A stretch of DNA of 43,236 nucleotides from Clostridia bacterium (GCA_017544935.1 JAFYDF010000075.1:1-43236); one strand, 5' to 3'; positions 7,626 through 17,110 are shown, counted from the stretch's first letter. Notes: generated from the letters alone by a model not told the origin. Numbers and translations are program-made.

Positions 7626-8270
7626 ATGAAAGAAAAAGATCCTTTGCTGAAGCGAAGAATAATACTGGCACTTGTTGGTATGCTGCTAGCCGGCATCAGT
7701 GTAGGTATTTTCAAAAGAGCTTTCTTTGGAGTGGACCCATTTCAGTGCTTTTGCAACGGTTGGGCCCAGGTGGTTCCTATAGGCTTCGGTACGCTGTATA
7801 TGCTGATTAATGCAGTGTTGTTGGTTATCGATCTGTTCCTTGACCGGCATTATATTGGTATCTCCACCTTTATCAATCTGTTTCTGCTTGGATATGTTGC
7901 GGAGTTTACTGAAGGGATGCTGGCGAACATGCTTGGTGAAACAGGGTTGGCAGTACGTCTGCTTCTTCTTGTCGTTGGTATTGTGCTGACGTGTATTGCG
8001 GCAGCGCTGTATTACACTGCAGACCTAGGTGTTTCGACATACGATGCGATTCCGCTGTACCTTGCAGATAGAAAATACAAAGTGTCTGGACACATACTAC
8101 CGTTTCGTGTGATCCGCATTGCATGCGATCTGCTTTGTGTACTGATCGGCTTCCTTCTTGGCTGGATGCCGGGCGTCGGAACTATCATTACGGCGCTTTT
8201 CATGGGCCCGCTTATCACTTTCTTCCGTAAGCGGCTTTCTGATCCGCTTCTGCAAAAGCAGTTATCCTGA
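7626..8270 (+). CDS. YczE/YyaS/YitT-like integral membrane protein
   Basis: A 214-residue protein with five or six hydrophobic helices. The opening helix ends GISVGIFKRAFFGVDPFQ, and a later block reads AALYYTADLGVSTYDAIP; these paired Gly-Val/Asp-Pro motifs typify the YczE family. Function is not established for the family; some relatives are thought to export or import small solutes. The ribosome binding site AGAGGATAAGAAA is modest. It follows the DUF1294 gene by 25 bp and converges on the secreted-protein gene, with a hairpin between them. Confidence 0.8.
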   Translation: MKEKDPLLKRRIILALVGMLLAGISVGIFKRAFFGVDPFQCFCNGWAQVVPIGFGTLYMLINAVLLVIDLFLDRHYIGISTFINLFLLGYVAEFTEGMLANMLGETGLAVRLLLLVVGIVLTCIAAALYYTADLGVSTYDAIPLYLADRKYKVSGHILPFRVIRIACDLLCVLIGFLLGWMPGVGTIITALFMGPLITFFRKRLSDPLLQKQLS

Positions 8271-8294
8271 TTCCTGATGATTATGGATTCAAAA

Positions 8295-8316
8295 AACGGC
8301 CGCTATTGTGGCCGTT
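8295..8316 (-). terminator. Terminator between convergent genes
   Basis: AACGGCC (8295-8301) pairs with GGCCGTT (8310-8316). On the minus strand the stem runs into a six-T tract, so it best serves the leftward gene at 8345. It could also slow the rightward YczE transcript. Confidence 0.7.
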
Positions 8317-8344
8317 ATTCATTGAGACTATCTTTTGCTATTTT

Positions 8345-9241
8345 TCAGAATGGGTTCTCTAGTGTGGACAGCTGAGTTACCAGTGCTTCCACAGAGAAGT
8401 AATCTATTGTGCCTTGCAGAGAACTGGTGATAGTATCCATTACACCTGCGTCTTCCATGAGGACGCGTACAGAGGCATATTCTTCTTCATCGGCATCGTT
8501 CAATCCAGTGATGGTGCTTATCAAATATGAGGCATTATCCTTGTGACGCGCAAAACGTTCATACTGCTCGTTGTCCCAGTTCATGCTTTTAAGCGCGATG
8601 GAAAAAGCAGTCTGGAGATTCGAAGATTCTATACTGTACATCCGCCAAAGTGATGCGTAGTTGATCAGTTCGGCGGCAGTTTGTGCAGCCTTCAAAGATG
8701 CACCGGCGGTTCCTTCTTCCATGTTATAAAGAGGCACCAATACATTTCGCACAAGATCTTCGTCATGCGGGACAGGCCTGAGCAATGCTTCTAGATGAAG
8801 ACTGTTCAGGTCAGAAGCAGCATTGCCTGTGAACGTCAATGCGATTTCACCGTTCTCACCGAAAGTAAAGACTGCTTGCCCGATAGCTTTCTGATCCTGC
8901 CACTCTTCCTTGATAACAGCACCATCTTCATCATAGGTGCGTAGGACGATATCGCCTTCAAAATTATAAACAGCAGACGTTGCACTGACACTTGAAGGAG
9001 TTAACAGCAATTGGTAATCAACATGCTGTGCATAAGAATCTGGCCAATGCAGATCGAGAGACAATTCATCAGTATATCCGGTCCCGAGTATGGTAGCAGG
9101 GTATAGTTCAGCCGTAACGCGCTGAATGGTGGGATCTACCCAATCAGAGGGTGCAGGAATGCAGGACGGGCCTTCGGCGGCTGCGGAGAACAGCCCAACG
9201 AACAGGGCCAGAACAAGAAGTACGGAAAAGAGTTTGTTCAC
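8345..9241 (-). CDS. Secreted protein of unknown function
   Basis: A 298-residue protein with a clear signal peptide (NKLFSVLLVLALFVGLFSAAAEG, probable cleavage after about residue 22). I recognise no domain. The first half looks beta-rich (repeated YNFEGDIVLRTYDEDGAV, ALTFTGNAASDLNSLHLEALL). The second half is helical with many acidic and Asn residues, and there are no Cys pairs. The start codon is GTG 9241, with GGAG 12 nt upstream. It has a good promoter, a striking palindrome at the expected transcription start and a terminator on both sides, so it is a single-gene unit. Exported, probably soluble; the role is open. Confidence 0.75.
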   Translation of the reverse strand: MNKLFSVLLVLALFVGLFSAAAEGPSCIPAPSDWVDPTIQRVTAELYPATILGTGYTDELSLDLHWPDSYAQHVDYQLLLTPSSVSATSAVYNFEGDIVLRTYDEDGAVIKEEWQDQKAIGQAVFTFGENGEIALTFTGNAASDLNSLHLEALLRPVPHDEDLVRNVLVPLYNMEEGTAGASLKAAQTAAELINYASLWRMYSIESSNLQTAFSIALKSMNWDNEQYERFARHKDNASYLISTITGLNDADEEEYASVRVLMEDAGVMDTITSSLQGTIDYFSVEALVTQLSTLENPF

Positions 9242-9268
9242 CTTATTATCGTGCTCCAGATCTTGAAG

Positions 9269-9296
9269 TTCACAGGAACAGTTCTGCTCCTGTGAA
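9269..9296. promoter_or_regulatory. 28-bp palindrome at the transcription start of the secreted-protein gene
   Basis: TTCACAGGAACAG (9269-9281) and CTGCTCCTGTGAA (9284-9296) are complementary at 12 of 13 positions around a 2-bp centre. The site begins 4 bp downstream of the -10 box, so it covers the expected +1. It could be a repressor operator or a stable 5' mRNA hairpin. Confidence 0.6.
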
Positions 9297-9300
9297 TCGC

Positions 9301-9329
9301 ATTATATTGCTTTCAAAGAAATCTGACAA
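9301..9329 (-). promoter_or_regulatory. Promoter of the secreted-protein gene
   Basis: On the minus strand TTGTCA (9324-9329), 17 bp, TATAAT (9301-9306): near consensus. Confidence 0.75.
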
Positions 9330-9350
9330 TGGGGGAAATGTAACAAAATA

Positions 9351-9369
9351 GCCGTCCGGTAGGGACGGC
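9351..9369 (-). terminator. Terminator of the glycoside operon
   Basis: Perfect 7-bp arms GCCGTCC (9351-9357) and GGACGGC (9363-9369), followed on the minus strand by TATTTTGTT. It lies 16 bp after the symporter stop. Confidence 0.75.
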
Positions 9370-9384
9370 CATATGTTAGTAGGC

Positions 9385-10800
9385 TCAGCCGCGCTTTGAT
9401 TTCAGTTGCTCACTGATCTCGTTTGCGTAAGCATCTGTCAGACGGAACTTGCGCTTGAAGAACAGCATAGCGAGCAGCAGACCCAGGATGGGCAGAACGG
9501 TCATCAAGAGACGCAGACCAGTCAGAGTGGAAGCGCTTTGCTGCGCAATTACGGCTTCCTCGTCAGTATTGCCTACCAAACCTATCAGATCCAGACCAAT
9601 ACCGGTTAGGAAAACGGCAACACCGCTTGCAGCTTTGACGACGAATGTCTGCATGGAGAAGATTACGCTTTCCTCACGGCGCCCGGTCTGGAGTTCACCG
9701 TAATCAACCGAACCAGACAGGAAGACTGTGGTCAGTACACTAAGCATGCCATTGCAGGCAAATACGATTGCGCCGGGGATGCACAGCAGAATTAGATTGT
9801 GAGTAATGCCAAGCAGACACAGTACAAGCAGCAGCAGATAAGCGCTGATTGCCAGACTGATGGCGAGTATGAAAATCTTCTCGTTGGCCATTTGCTTCTT
9901 ACGAAGTATGGGGTATACGATCATCATACCCAGAATCTGGAATGCGCCGCCTACAGTAGAGAACAGCGTGTAAGTGCCTTTCCAACCTTCACCGCCGAAG
10001 TCATATTTGAAAAAGTAAATGATAAAGTTGCTGGTCAGATACAGAGCCATATTAATCAGAACGATTGTAGCGACAACGATTAGCGCCTGATCATTGCCAA
10101 ACAGTGCACGGAACATTTCCTTTACACTGCTGACACGCATGTCTGTCTGATGCTCACGCATGAAGATGCAGCAGATGATCTCTGTAATAATGAAGATCAC
10201 GGCCACTCCTAAAGCAACATAGCGGAAGCCAACGATATCACTGCCATTGCCCAACATACCGACAGCCAGCATGGTGAACATCGCGATCAGAGCACTACCG
10301 ACGCCAGCACAGGTACGTCCGACAACAGAAAGATTTTCGCGGTCTGCAGGGGTATCAGTTACAGCAGGGATCATCGACCAGTAGGGGATATCCATCATAG
10401 TATAGGTAACACCCCAAAGGATATAGACCACGCTGAAATAGACCATTAGCGCAAGATGATTTCCACCGGCTTCGACTGCTGCCTTCTGGGCATCGATCAT
10501 GCCTTGGGGGGCTGCAAACAGTGCATAGAGAACAAGCGCATTGAGCACTGTGCCTGAGAACAGCCAAGGGCGGAAACGTCCCCAGCGGGATTTGGTTTTG
10601 GCAACCAATACGCCCATGAAGGGGTCATTCAGTGCATCGAATACGCGGGCAATCATCAGAATCAGACCAACGAATGTTGCGCTGAGCTTCAGTGTATCGT
10701 TGTAATAGAACATGACATAACTGGCACTAAGTGCATACACCATGTCCTTGCCGACAGCGCCAATACCAAAGGCGATTTTTTGCTTGAGAGATAGTTTCAC
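9385..10800 (-). CDS. GPH-family glycoside:cation symporter
   Basis: A 471-residue, roughly twelve-helix carrier of the glycoside-pentoside-hexuronide family (relatives MelB, GusB, XynP). Typical blocks are KIAFGIGAVGKDMVYAL at the start, FDALNDPFMGVLVAKTKSRWGRFRPW in the first cytosolic loop, and GYxD/E-like IPYWSMIPAVTDTPADRENLS in the middle. Such carriers bring glycosides or glucuronides in with H+ or Na+. The start is GTG 10800, with AAGGAG 8 nt upstream. It follows the GH2 gene by 31 bp on the same strand, so the pair imports and then cleaves a glycoside. The exact sugar cannot be deduced. Confidence 0.92.
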   Translation of the reverse strand: MKLSLKQKIAFGIGAVGKDMVYALSASYVMFYYNDTLKLSATFVGLILMIARVFDALNDPFMGVLVAKTKSRWGRFRPWLFSGTVLNALVLYALFAAPQGMIDAQKAAVEAGGNHLALMVYFSVVYILWGVTYTMMDIPYWSMIPAVTDTPADRENLSVVGRTCAGVGSALIAMFTMLAVGMLGNGSDIVGFRYVALGVAVIFIITEIICCIFMREHQTDMRVSSVKEMFRALFGNDQALIVVATIVLINMALYLTSNFIIYFFKYDFGGEGWKGTYTLFSTVGGAFQILGMMIVYPILRKKQMANEKIFILAISLAISAYLLLLVLCLLGITHNLILLCIPGAIVFACNGMLSVLTTVFLSGSVDYGELQTGRREESVIFSMQTFVVKAASGVAVFLTGIGLDLIGLVGNTDEEAVIAQQSASTLTGLRLLMTVLPILGLLLAMLFFKRKFRLTDAYANEISEQLKSKRG

Positions 10801-10831
10801 AGGATCCTCTCCTTTTTATTATTTTCCGTGA

Positions 10832-13165
10832 TTACTTCACGGCAAAGCACAGAGTAACAGGTTCGAGGTCTACACAGCGGATAGTCAGCTTGACTGAACC
10901 GGTTTTGCCGATAGTTTGCAGATACGTTCCACTCATGCCGCCTTCGGCCGTAACAGTATCCGGACCGATCAGCCGCGCTGCACCGCTGAGTTCAAAACGC
11001 AGCGGCAGCTGAGCGTAAGGGGCAATGTTACCATTTTCATCCAGAATACGGATGCGTACGGCAACCATATCCCATGTGGGACCTTCATGCAGGACTTCCG
11101 AGCTGACGCGTGCATCCAGGTGAAGTTTGCAGCTAGGCGCAAGAGTGCGTGAAGCAACAACCTGACCATTTCGGAGCGCGTCAAAGCGCCAACTGGTGAC
11201 TGCACCGCCCCAATTGCCAACATACTTGCCGTACAGAGCGACACCGTCAGCATATTTCATTTTATAACGCATCATAGCCCAGGCCATGCGTGCTTTGTCC
11301 ATCAGAGGCATCCCTGCCAGTCCATGTTTGCCTGCGGAAATTAGGCAGCGGTGGAGCAGCTTTTCTTTTTTTCCACTGAATCCTTCCTGCGAGGAAAGAA
11401 GTTCACCGATGGTATCGTCGATTGGTTTGGGACCGTGCGGCAGATGATCATACGGGCTGGTATTAAATGCTTTGACAAAGGAATCGTTTTTATAAAGTCT
11501 GACTTCTTCAGCATTGGAGAAGACCCAGACTTCACCCAGGTTTCCACCGGGGTAATCGCCGATATCCATACAGGAACCTACTTCCAGTACTGGATGATTG
11601 TCGCTCTGACTGGCATATACTGCGGCTGCTAATTTGGGGTTACGGAAGGCATCAAGCACACCATGATAGCATATCCGGTCTCCACTACCAAAATCCTTGT
11701 GCGTGGGGTAATCGAACATACACCATCCAAAGCAGCCGGCGTGTTGGCCATCGAGTGAGTCATTCTGTACACGGGCATGACGAAGGGCATGTTCCTGCCG
11801 CCTGCTCCAGGTATCAAAGCTCTTGGTTGGGAACATGTGCCCGCTGTGTTCGCTGATCAGGAATCCCTTGCTGGCTTCTTTGGTCACTTTACTCTTTGGA
11901 CGCACACCCGGATTGTTTCCTGTGTGTGAGAAATCATTGAACGCATAAACATCTTCCAGAAGGTGACTATTCTCGATATACCGCACCCCGCTGGTCTGAC
12001 GGCTGGGATCCAGGGCATGAGCAATGCGGTTGGTTTCGGCATAAAGAGCGTCATTGTCCTGGCTTTCATTGATGCGAACACCCCAAAGAACAATGCTGGG
12101 ATGATTGCGGTATTGAAGCACCATCTCCCGCGTATTTTCGCAGGCTTGTTCTTTCCAGCCTTCATCACCGATATGCTGCCAGCCGGGAATCTCGGTAAAC
12201 ACTAAAAGGCCGAGCCGGTCACAGGCATCTATGAAGGCCTGGCTTTGAGGGTAGTGGGAAGTACGCACTGCGGTACAACCCAATTCTTCCTTCAGAATAC
12301 GGGCGTCTTCTACCTGCATGGAATCAGGAGCAGCATATCCGATATAAGGCCAACACTGATGACGGTTAAGCCCGCGAAGAAAAGTCTTTTTGCCGTTTAG
12401 GAAAAAACCCTCTGCGGTAAACACTGCTGTGCGGAAGCCAAAGCTTACGGTTTTCATGTCTGCAGCGGGTAGTGTTACTTCACAGGTGTACAGGATTGGA
12501 TGCTCAATGTCCCAAGGACGGGCATCTGGAACTGAGATAAGCAGGTTTTCTGTTGCTTTGCCGGTACCTTGCGCAACGGGAACGCCCTGATCATCAAGGA
12601 TGCGTACATTGACTGTGTCAGCAGCACCAGGCGTTTTTTGGTCCAATGTTATGCGTACACATGCGGTATGTAGATCAGGCGTAAAGATGAATATATCGTC
12701 AATTCGGTCGGGTGCAGTCAGCTCCATGTATGCGGGACGGTACAGACCGCCGTATGTCAGATAGTCAATAACAAATCCAAAGGGTGGCACGGATGGATTT
12801 TCCGTGCTGTCCAGCCGTACGGCTACCAGGTTTTCAGCACCCCAGACAGCTACTTCGGTGAATTCTACACGGAATGCAGTATACCCGCAACGGTGGGTTT
12901 TCAGTTCGCATCCGTTGACAAATATAGTAGCGATATGCGCAGCTGCATCAAACTGGAGGAAACAGCGTTTCCCTTTTTCATCAGCGGGCAGAAAAAAACG
13001 CTTGCGGTAGCCGCTGAGCATCTGATAGCTTTTCTCATCTATAGCGTGTAGAGGCAGTTCACGAACCGTGTGGGGTAGGCGTACTGGAATGCCTACGCCT
13101 TCACCCGCAGAAAAAGCATCACTCCATTCCTCGGTAAATTCCCAGTTATCGGAAAATGGAATCAT
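10832..13165 (-). CDS. Glycoside hydrolase family 2 enzyme (beta-galactosidase/glucuronidase type)
   Basis: A 777-residue cytosolic GH2 enzyme with no signal peptide. A jelly-roll sugar-binding domain (about 1-150), an immunoglobulin-like domain (about 150-250) and the catalytic barrel (about 250-540) are followed by extra beta domains ending LRFELSGAARLIGPDTV, a typical C-terminal Ig/Big module. RGLNRHQCWPYIG (264-276) and RTSHYPQS (301-308) are GH2 landmarks. The acid/base is probably Glu367 in WGVRINES, and the nucleophile probably Glu439 in LISEHSG. These retaining enzymes cleave beta-galactosides, glucuronides, mannosides or related bonds; the specificity here is undetermined. AGGAGG precedes ATG 13165. 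First gene of the operon with the GPH symporter. Confidence 0.93.
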   Translation of the reverse strand: MIPFSDNWEFTEEWSDAFSAGEGVGIPVRLPHTVRELPLHAIDEKSYQMLSGYRKRFFLPADEKGKRCFLQFDAAAHIATIFVNGCELKTHRCGYTAFRVEFTEVAVWGAENLVAVRLDSTENPSVPPFGFVIDYLTYGGLYRPAYMELTAPDRIDDIFIFTPDLHTACVRITLDQKTPGAADTVNVRILDDQGVPVAQGTGKATENLLISVPDARPWDIEHPILYTCEVTLPAADMKTVSFGFRTAVFTAEGFFLNGKKTFLRGLNRHQCWPYIGYAAPDSMQVEDARILKEELGCTAVRTSHYPQSQAFIDACDRLGLLVFTEIPGWQHIGDEGWKEQACENTREMVLQYRNHPSIVLWGVRINESQDNDALYAETNRIAHALDPSRQTSGVRYIENSHLLEDVYAFNDFSHTGNNPGVRPKSKVTKEASKGFLISEHSGHMFPTKSFDTWSRRQEHALRHARVQNDSLDGQHAGCFGWCMFDYPTHKDFGSGDRICYHGVLDAFRNPKLAAAVYASQSDNHPVLEVGSCMDIGDYPGGNLGEVWVFSNAEEVRLYKNDSFVKAFNTSPYDHLPHGPKPIDDTIGELLSSQEGFSGKKEKLLHRCLISAGKHGLAGMPLMDKARMAWAMMRYKMKYADGVALYGKYVGNWGGAVTSWRFDALRNGQVVASRTLAPSCKLHLDARVSSEVLHEGPTWDMVAVRIRILDENGNIAPYAQLPLRFELSGAARLIGPDTVTAEGGMSGTYLQTIGKTGSVKLTIRCVDLEPVTLCFAVK

Positions 13166-13200
13166 CAGTTTCCTCCTGTTAAGACATGTAATGTTAAATA

Positions 13201-13229
13201 ATTATATCATAATAAATTGAAGACAGCAA
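13201..13229 (-). promoter_or_regulatory. Promoter of the GH2-symporter operon
   Basis: On the minus strand TTGCTG (13224-13229), 17 bp, TATAAT (13201-13206), about 35 bp before the GH2 start codon. Confidence 0.7.
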
Positions 13230-13262
13230 TCGTAAAAGTAAAGCGGCAGAGCCCTGTAGTAT

Positions 13263-13290
13263 TTGCGTTTTTATTCTGATGCGTTATAAT
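13263..13290 (+). promoter_or_regulatory. Promoter of the nucleoside hydrolase gene
   Basis: TTGCGT (13263-13268), 16 bp, TATAAT (13285-13290). It diverges from the GH2 promoter with 33 bp between the two -35 boxes, so one regulator could act on both. Confidence 0.65.
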
Positions 13291-13333
13291 AAAAGAGTTC
13301 CGTTTGATGCCCAACTGAGAGGAGAGAATCACG

Positions 13334-14284
13334 ATGTTTGAGCACATCATGCCACCGTTTGGACCTGTGGAAGAGAATGGATTGCTGCAACGTTTACAGC
13401 ATCCGCAGGGAGCGGTAGACGTGGTATTGGATACAGATACCTATAATGAAATAGATGATCAGTTTGCTTTAGCATACTTGATTCTGCATGATGATAAACT
13501 GCGGCTTCAGGCAATCTATGCAGCACCTTTCAGCAATGAAAAAGCACCGGGTGGACCGGCGGAAGGCATGCAGCTGAGCCGGGATGAGATACTGCACATT
13601 ATTGGCCTGATGAAGCGCGATGATTTGAAAGACAGGGTATATGCCGGTTCGCAAGCTTATCTGAGCGATGAAAAAACGCCGGTTGACTCACCGGCAGCGC
13701 GCGATCTTGCTTGCCGGGCAATGAATTACACTCCGGAAGCCCCTCTGTATGTGATTGCTATTGGTGCAATCACGAACATAGCATCTGCCTTACTGTTGGA
13801 ACCCGCTATTCGCGATCGCATTACAGTGATCTGGCTGGGAGGGCATGCACTGCACTGGCACGATAACAAGGAATTCAATTTGCGTCAGGATATAGCAGCG
13901 GCACGGATAGTACTGGGATGTGGTGCGGCGGTAGTGCTTCTGCCCTGTATGGGCGTGGTGTCTGCCTTTGCTACTACTGAGCCCGAGCTTCGTGAGAATC
14001 TGAAAGGCAAGAATGAACTGTGCGATTATCTGTACAGCTATACTGTCAGTGAAGTTTCGGCATGCAAAGAGATGAAATGCTGGTCTAAACCCATCTGGGA
14101 TGTGACGGCTATAGGCTGGCCACTAAACAAACGCTTTATGCGTGATGCAATTATTGCAGCACCGATTCCAGAGTATGATGGACACTGGGGCTTTGATCCC
14201 CGCCGTCACTGGATCCGTTATATATATCAGATCGAACGCGATCTTTTGTTTGAAGATCTTTTCAATACGCTGACGCATATTTAA
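13334..14284 (+). CDS. Inosine-uridine-type nucleoside hydrolase
   Basis: A 316-residue member of the IUNH fold. The N-terminal calcium/ribose motif appears as DTDTYNEIDDQFA (33-45), a variant of the usual DTDPGxDDA. A later APLYVIAIGAITNIASAL block corresponds to the conserved G(P)LTN region, and a WLGGHALHWHDNKEFNLRQD segment supplies further active-site residues (family: xGGxxxxxxExN). It hydrolyses the N-glycosidic bond of ribonucleosides or a related ribosyl compound. The extra two residues in the first motif make substrate prediction unsafe. GAGAGGAGAG precedes ATG 13334. It is followed after 34 bp by the PBP gene, which may be read from the same promoter. Confidence 0.88.
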   Translation: MFEHIMPPFGPVEENGLLQRLQHPQGAVDVVLDTDTYNEIDDQFALAYLILHDDKLRLQAIYAAPFSNEKAPGGPAEGMQLSRDEILHIIGLMKRDDLKDRVYAGSQAYLSDEKTPVDSPAARDLACRAMNYTPEAPLYVIAIGAITNIASALLLEPAIRDRITVIWLGGHALHWHDNKEFNLRQDIAAARIVLGCGAAVVLLPCMGVVSAFATTEPELRENLKGKNELCDYLYSYTVSEVSACKEMKCWSKPIWDVTAIGWPLNKRFMRDAIIAAPIPEYDGHWGFDPRRHWIRYIYQIERDLLFEDLFNTLTHI

Positions 14285-14318
14285 CCATATGCCGAATTCT
14301 GCAGAAGGGAGGGAAGAC

Positions 14319-17039
14319 ATGGGATTGTTTTATCAGCCGCGGCAGAAGGAACCGAAGCGTTCTATCTTCCGGCCTAGAATGCGTAAACCGAATTTCTTAA
14401 TATCTGTATTGGTTAATGTAGTACGTGTACTGGCTATCGCGATATTGATGGCAGGACTTGCCTGTGTAGGTGCTGTGTTGGGCATTGCGGGTGCTTATGT
14501 GGGTACAGCACCTTCGCTTGACCTAACACTGATCGATGATCAGGCACAGACCTCCTTTATATATGACTCAAATGGCAACCTGATTACCGATTATAAGGGC
14601 ACAGAAAACCGTGTCATGGTTTCGATTGCTTCCATGCCCGAAAATCTGCAGCATGCGTTTGTGGCGGTGGAGGATGCGCGTTTCTATACGCATAACGGAA
14701 TCGATCTCAAACGTATAGCAGGTGCTTTTATCAGCAACTTCATGACCGGTTCACAGCAGGGCGGAAGTACGATCACTCAGCAATTAATCAAAAATACCAT
14801 TCTTTCCAGCGAACAGAGTTATAAGCGTAAAATACAGGAAGCCTATCTGGCTATGCAGCTGGAAACGCAGTACAGCAAGGATCAAATACTTGAAAGCTAT
14901 CTGAACACTATTTATCTTGGTGAGAACTATTATGGAGTATATACAGCGGCTAAAGGTTATTTTGGCAAGGACTTGAAAGATCTCACCTTGCGAGAGTGCG
15001 CCATGCTGGCTGGCTTGTGTACAAATCCATATTACTATAATCCAAGACGAAATCTCTATCTGCGGCAGAGTGAGACTACAGACTATACGGCTATTACCAA
15101 CAACCGTACGGATTATGCTCTGCGCATGATGTATGAAAACCAGTTTATCAGTCATGAGCAGTATCTGGCCGCCCTGGACACCACAACAGCGCATGTGCTT
15201 GAAAATACACAGGCAGACCAGATGTACGACTATGTTTACTATGTAGAGTATGCAGTCAGTGATGTTGTGCAGACATTGCTTCGCCTTAACGGTCTTGAGA
15301 ATACTTCAGCAAATCGTGTGCGCATGGAAAATGAACTGCGTACTGGCGGTTATCGTGTATATCTGTGTTTGGACACCGAAATTCAGAAAACGCTCGAAGA
15401 TACGCTGTATAACTACAAAAACTATCCCGAATTGCGGGATCCTCAGGATAACATATATCGTGTGCGCAATTCGGATGGTACTTATGATGAGATTGTCCAG
15501 CCGCAGGCGGCGGCAGTTGTACTGGATTACAGAACAGGCGAACTGAAAGCAATCGTGGGTAGCCGTACAGCGCCGACACGCCGCAAAACACTAAACCGTG
15601 CCAGTGATATGAATATGCCGGTCGGTTCAGCAATCAAGCCAATTGCCGTTTATGCTCCGACTATCGAACTAAGTAAGTTGGGCGGCGGCGGAATAGTTTA
15701 TAATATGCCTCTTCCTATTACGGGGTATCTGGACAACAACCGACAGGAGACATGGCCACAGAACTATGGCGGAAGCAGTTATCGCGGACCTGAGACATTG
15801 CGTACTGCTTTGATGAAGAGCGATAATACTGCCGCTGCATATGCGCTAATGAATTATGTCGGCGTAGAAAACAGCGCGAACTTCCTGCGTATGCTGGGTG
15901 TAAGTGACAAGCACATTAATGAAACGCCATTCGGGCTGGCTTTGGGCAGTAGCGGAGTTTCGCCAGTGGAGATGGCGGTGGCATTCGGTGTGCTGGGAAA
16001 CGGCGGTGTATATCAGCAACCGCTGACATTCCTGGGTATAGCCGACAGTGAAGGCAACGTGATCTATGATGCGCATGCGAACCAGACGCGATATCAAGTG
16101 TTCAGTCCGTCTACGGCCTGGCTGACTGTTGACATGATGAAGGATGCAGTACGTAGCGGTACCGGCACAAAAGCGAAAATTAGTGGCCAGACGGTAGCTG
16201 GTAAGACAGGCACGAACAGCGATCAGAAAGGCGTGTTTTTTACCGGTATGACGGGCTGGTACTGCGGCAGTGTATGGATTGGGCATGATAATTACAAGGC
16301 CTTGTCAGGTAAAACGACTGGAGGTAACAGCGCAGCCTCATTGTGGCAGACCTTCATGAGCAGCATTCATCAGCAGAAAAAACTGACTGACCGCGATATA
16401 CTGGAGGGGAGTGCATCCAGTTACGGGTTAGTGCGTGTAACAACCTGTGCAGTCAGCGGGCAACTGGCTACCGATGCGTGTCGCCATGATATCAACGGTT
16501 ATGGCGTTGTCAGTGACTGGTGGCCGGCGAACGGTGTCCCTACTGTGTATTGCCAGATGCACACAGAGGTGCAGATCTGCAACACAACCGGTATGCTGGC
16601 GACCCCAAACTGCCCGAATACACAGACTGGTGGAGTGATCACACTTCCGCAAGGGCATCCGCTGTATCGATTTATCGGGACACAATATAACGATGTGCTG
16701 ACACAGTATTTGGGTAAGTTCTCTACGCTGCGCCTCAGCGCTGATTCGAACCGCAATGCAGCAATTCTGTCTACAGTGACCTGTACTCAGCATACGGCAC
16801 AGAGCGGAAATATGGTCGTAACCGATCCAATCGTGCGTGAACGGCTTTTGCCTGATGCTCAGGCGTTGCTGAATACGGCGCGGACACAGCTGGCAGGATT
16901 ATCGTCAGATCATCCTGGCCGTAGCGCATTGCAGGCTGCAGCGGATGCACTGGCTGCAGTCATTTCCGGAAATCCGTCACAGACTGCTTTGACTCAGGCC
17001 ATGGCTGCTTTGACACAGGCCATGGCGGGAGCACGGTGA
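14319..17039 (+). CDS. Class A penicillin-binding protein (PBP1A type)
   Basis: A 906-residue bifunctional peptidoglycan synthase. A basic cytosolic tail and one membrane helix (about 27-63) are followed by a GT51 transglycosylase with EDARFYTHNG (Glu119 catalytic) and GGSTITQQ (148-155). The transpeptidase has SAIK (nucleophile Ser437, Lys440), SDN (501-503) and KTGT (629-632). After residue 700 the tail carries two copies of a C..(S/T)G.LAT..C module (CAVSGQLATDAC and CNTTGMLATPNC). It ends in a short Ala/Gln-rich duplication. It builds cell-wall glycan outside the membrane. The frame opens at 14289, but GAAGGGAGGG just before ATG 14319 fixes the start. Terminator at 17089. Confidence 0.95.
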   Translation: MGLFYQPRQKEPKRSIFRPRMRKPNFLISVLVNVVRVLAIAILMAGLACVGAVLGIAGAYVGTAPSLDLTLIDDQAQTSFIYDSNGNLITDYKGTENRVMVSIASMPENLQHAFVAVEDARFYTHNGIDLKRIAGAFISNFMTGSQQGGSTITQQLIKNTILSSEQSYKRKIQEAYLAMQLETQYSKDQILESYLNTIYLGENYYGVYTAAKGYFGKDLKDLTLRECAMLAGLCTNPYYYNPRRNLYLRQSETTDYTAITNNRTDYALRMMYENQFISHEQYLAALDTTTAHVLENTQADQMYDYVYYVEYAVSDVVQTLLRLNGLENTSANRVRMENELRTGGYRVYLCLDTEIQKTLEDTLYNYKNYPELRDPQDNIYRVRNSDGTYDEIVQPQAAAVVLDYRTGELKAIVGSRTAPTRRKTLNRASDMNMPVGSAIKPIAVYAPTIELSKLGGGGIVYNMPLPITGYLDNNRQETWPQNYGGSSYRGPETLRTALMKSDNTAAAYALMNYVGVENSANFLRMLGVSDKHINETPFGLALGSSGVSPVEMAVAFGVLGNGGVYQQPLTFLGIADSEGNVIYDAHANQTRYQVFSPSTAWLTVDMMKDAVRSGTGTKAKISGQTVAGKTGTNSDQKGVFFTGMTGWYCGSVWIGHDNYKALSGKTTGGNSAASLWQTFMSSIHQQKKLTDRDILEGSASSYGLVRVTTCAVSGQLATDACRHDINGYGVVSDWWPANGVPTVYCQMHTEVQICNTTGMLATPNCPNTQTGGVITLPQGHPLYRFIGTQYNDVLTQYLGKFSTLRLSADSNRNAAILSTVTCTQHTAQSGNMVVTDPIVRERLLPDAQALLNTARTQLAGLSSDHPGRSALQAAADALAAVISGNPSQTALTQAMAALTQAMAGAR

Positions 17040-17088
17040 ATTTCTTGCCATGGATAACTGAAGGATCTTTATAGGAAAACAAAAAAAG

Positions 17089-17110
17089 AGCGTTGCTTCA
17101 AAGCAACGCT
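17089..17110. terminator. Bidirectional terminator
   Basis: AGCGTTGCTT (17089-17098) and AAGCAACGCT (17101-17110) form a 10-bp stem. It is flanked by seven A residues on the left and TTTATT on the right. It therefore ends both the PBP transcript and the leftward membrane-protein gene. Confidence 0.85.
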
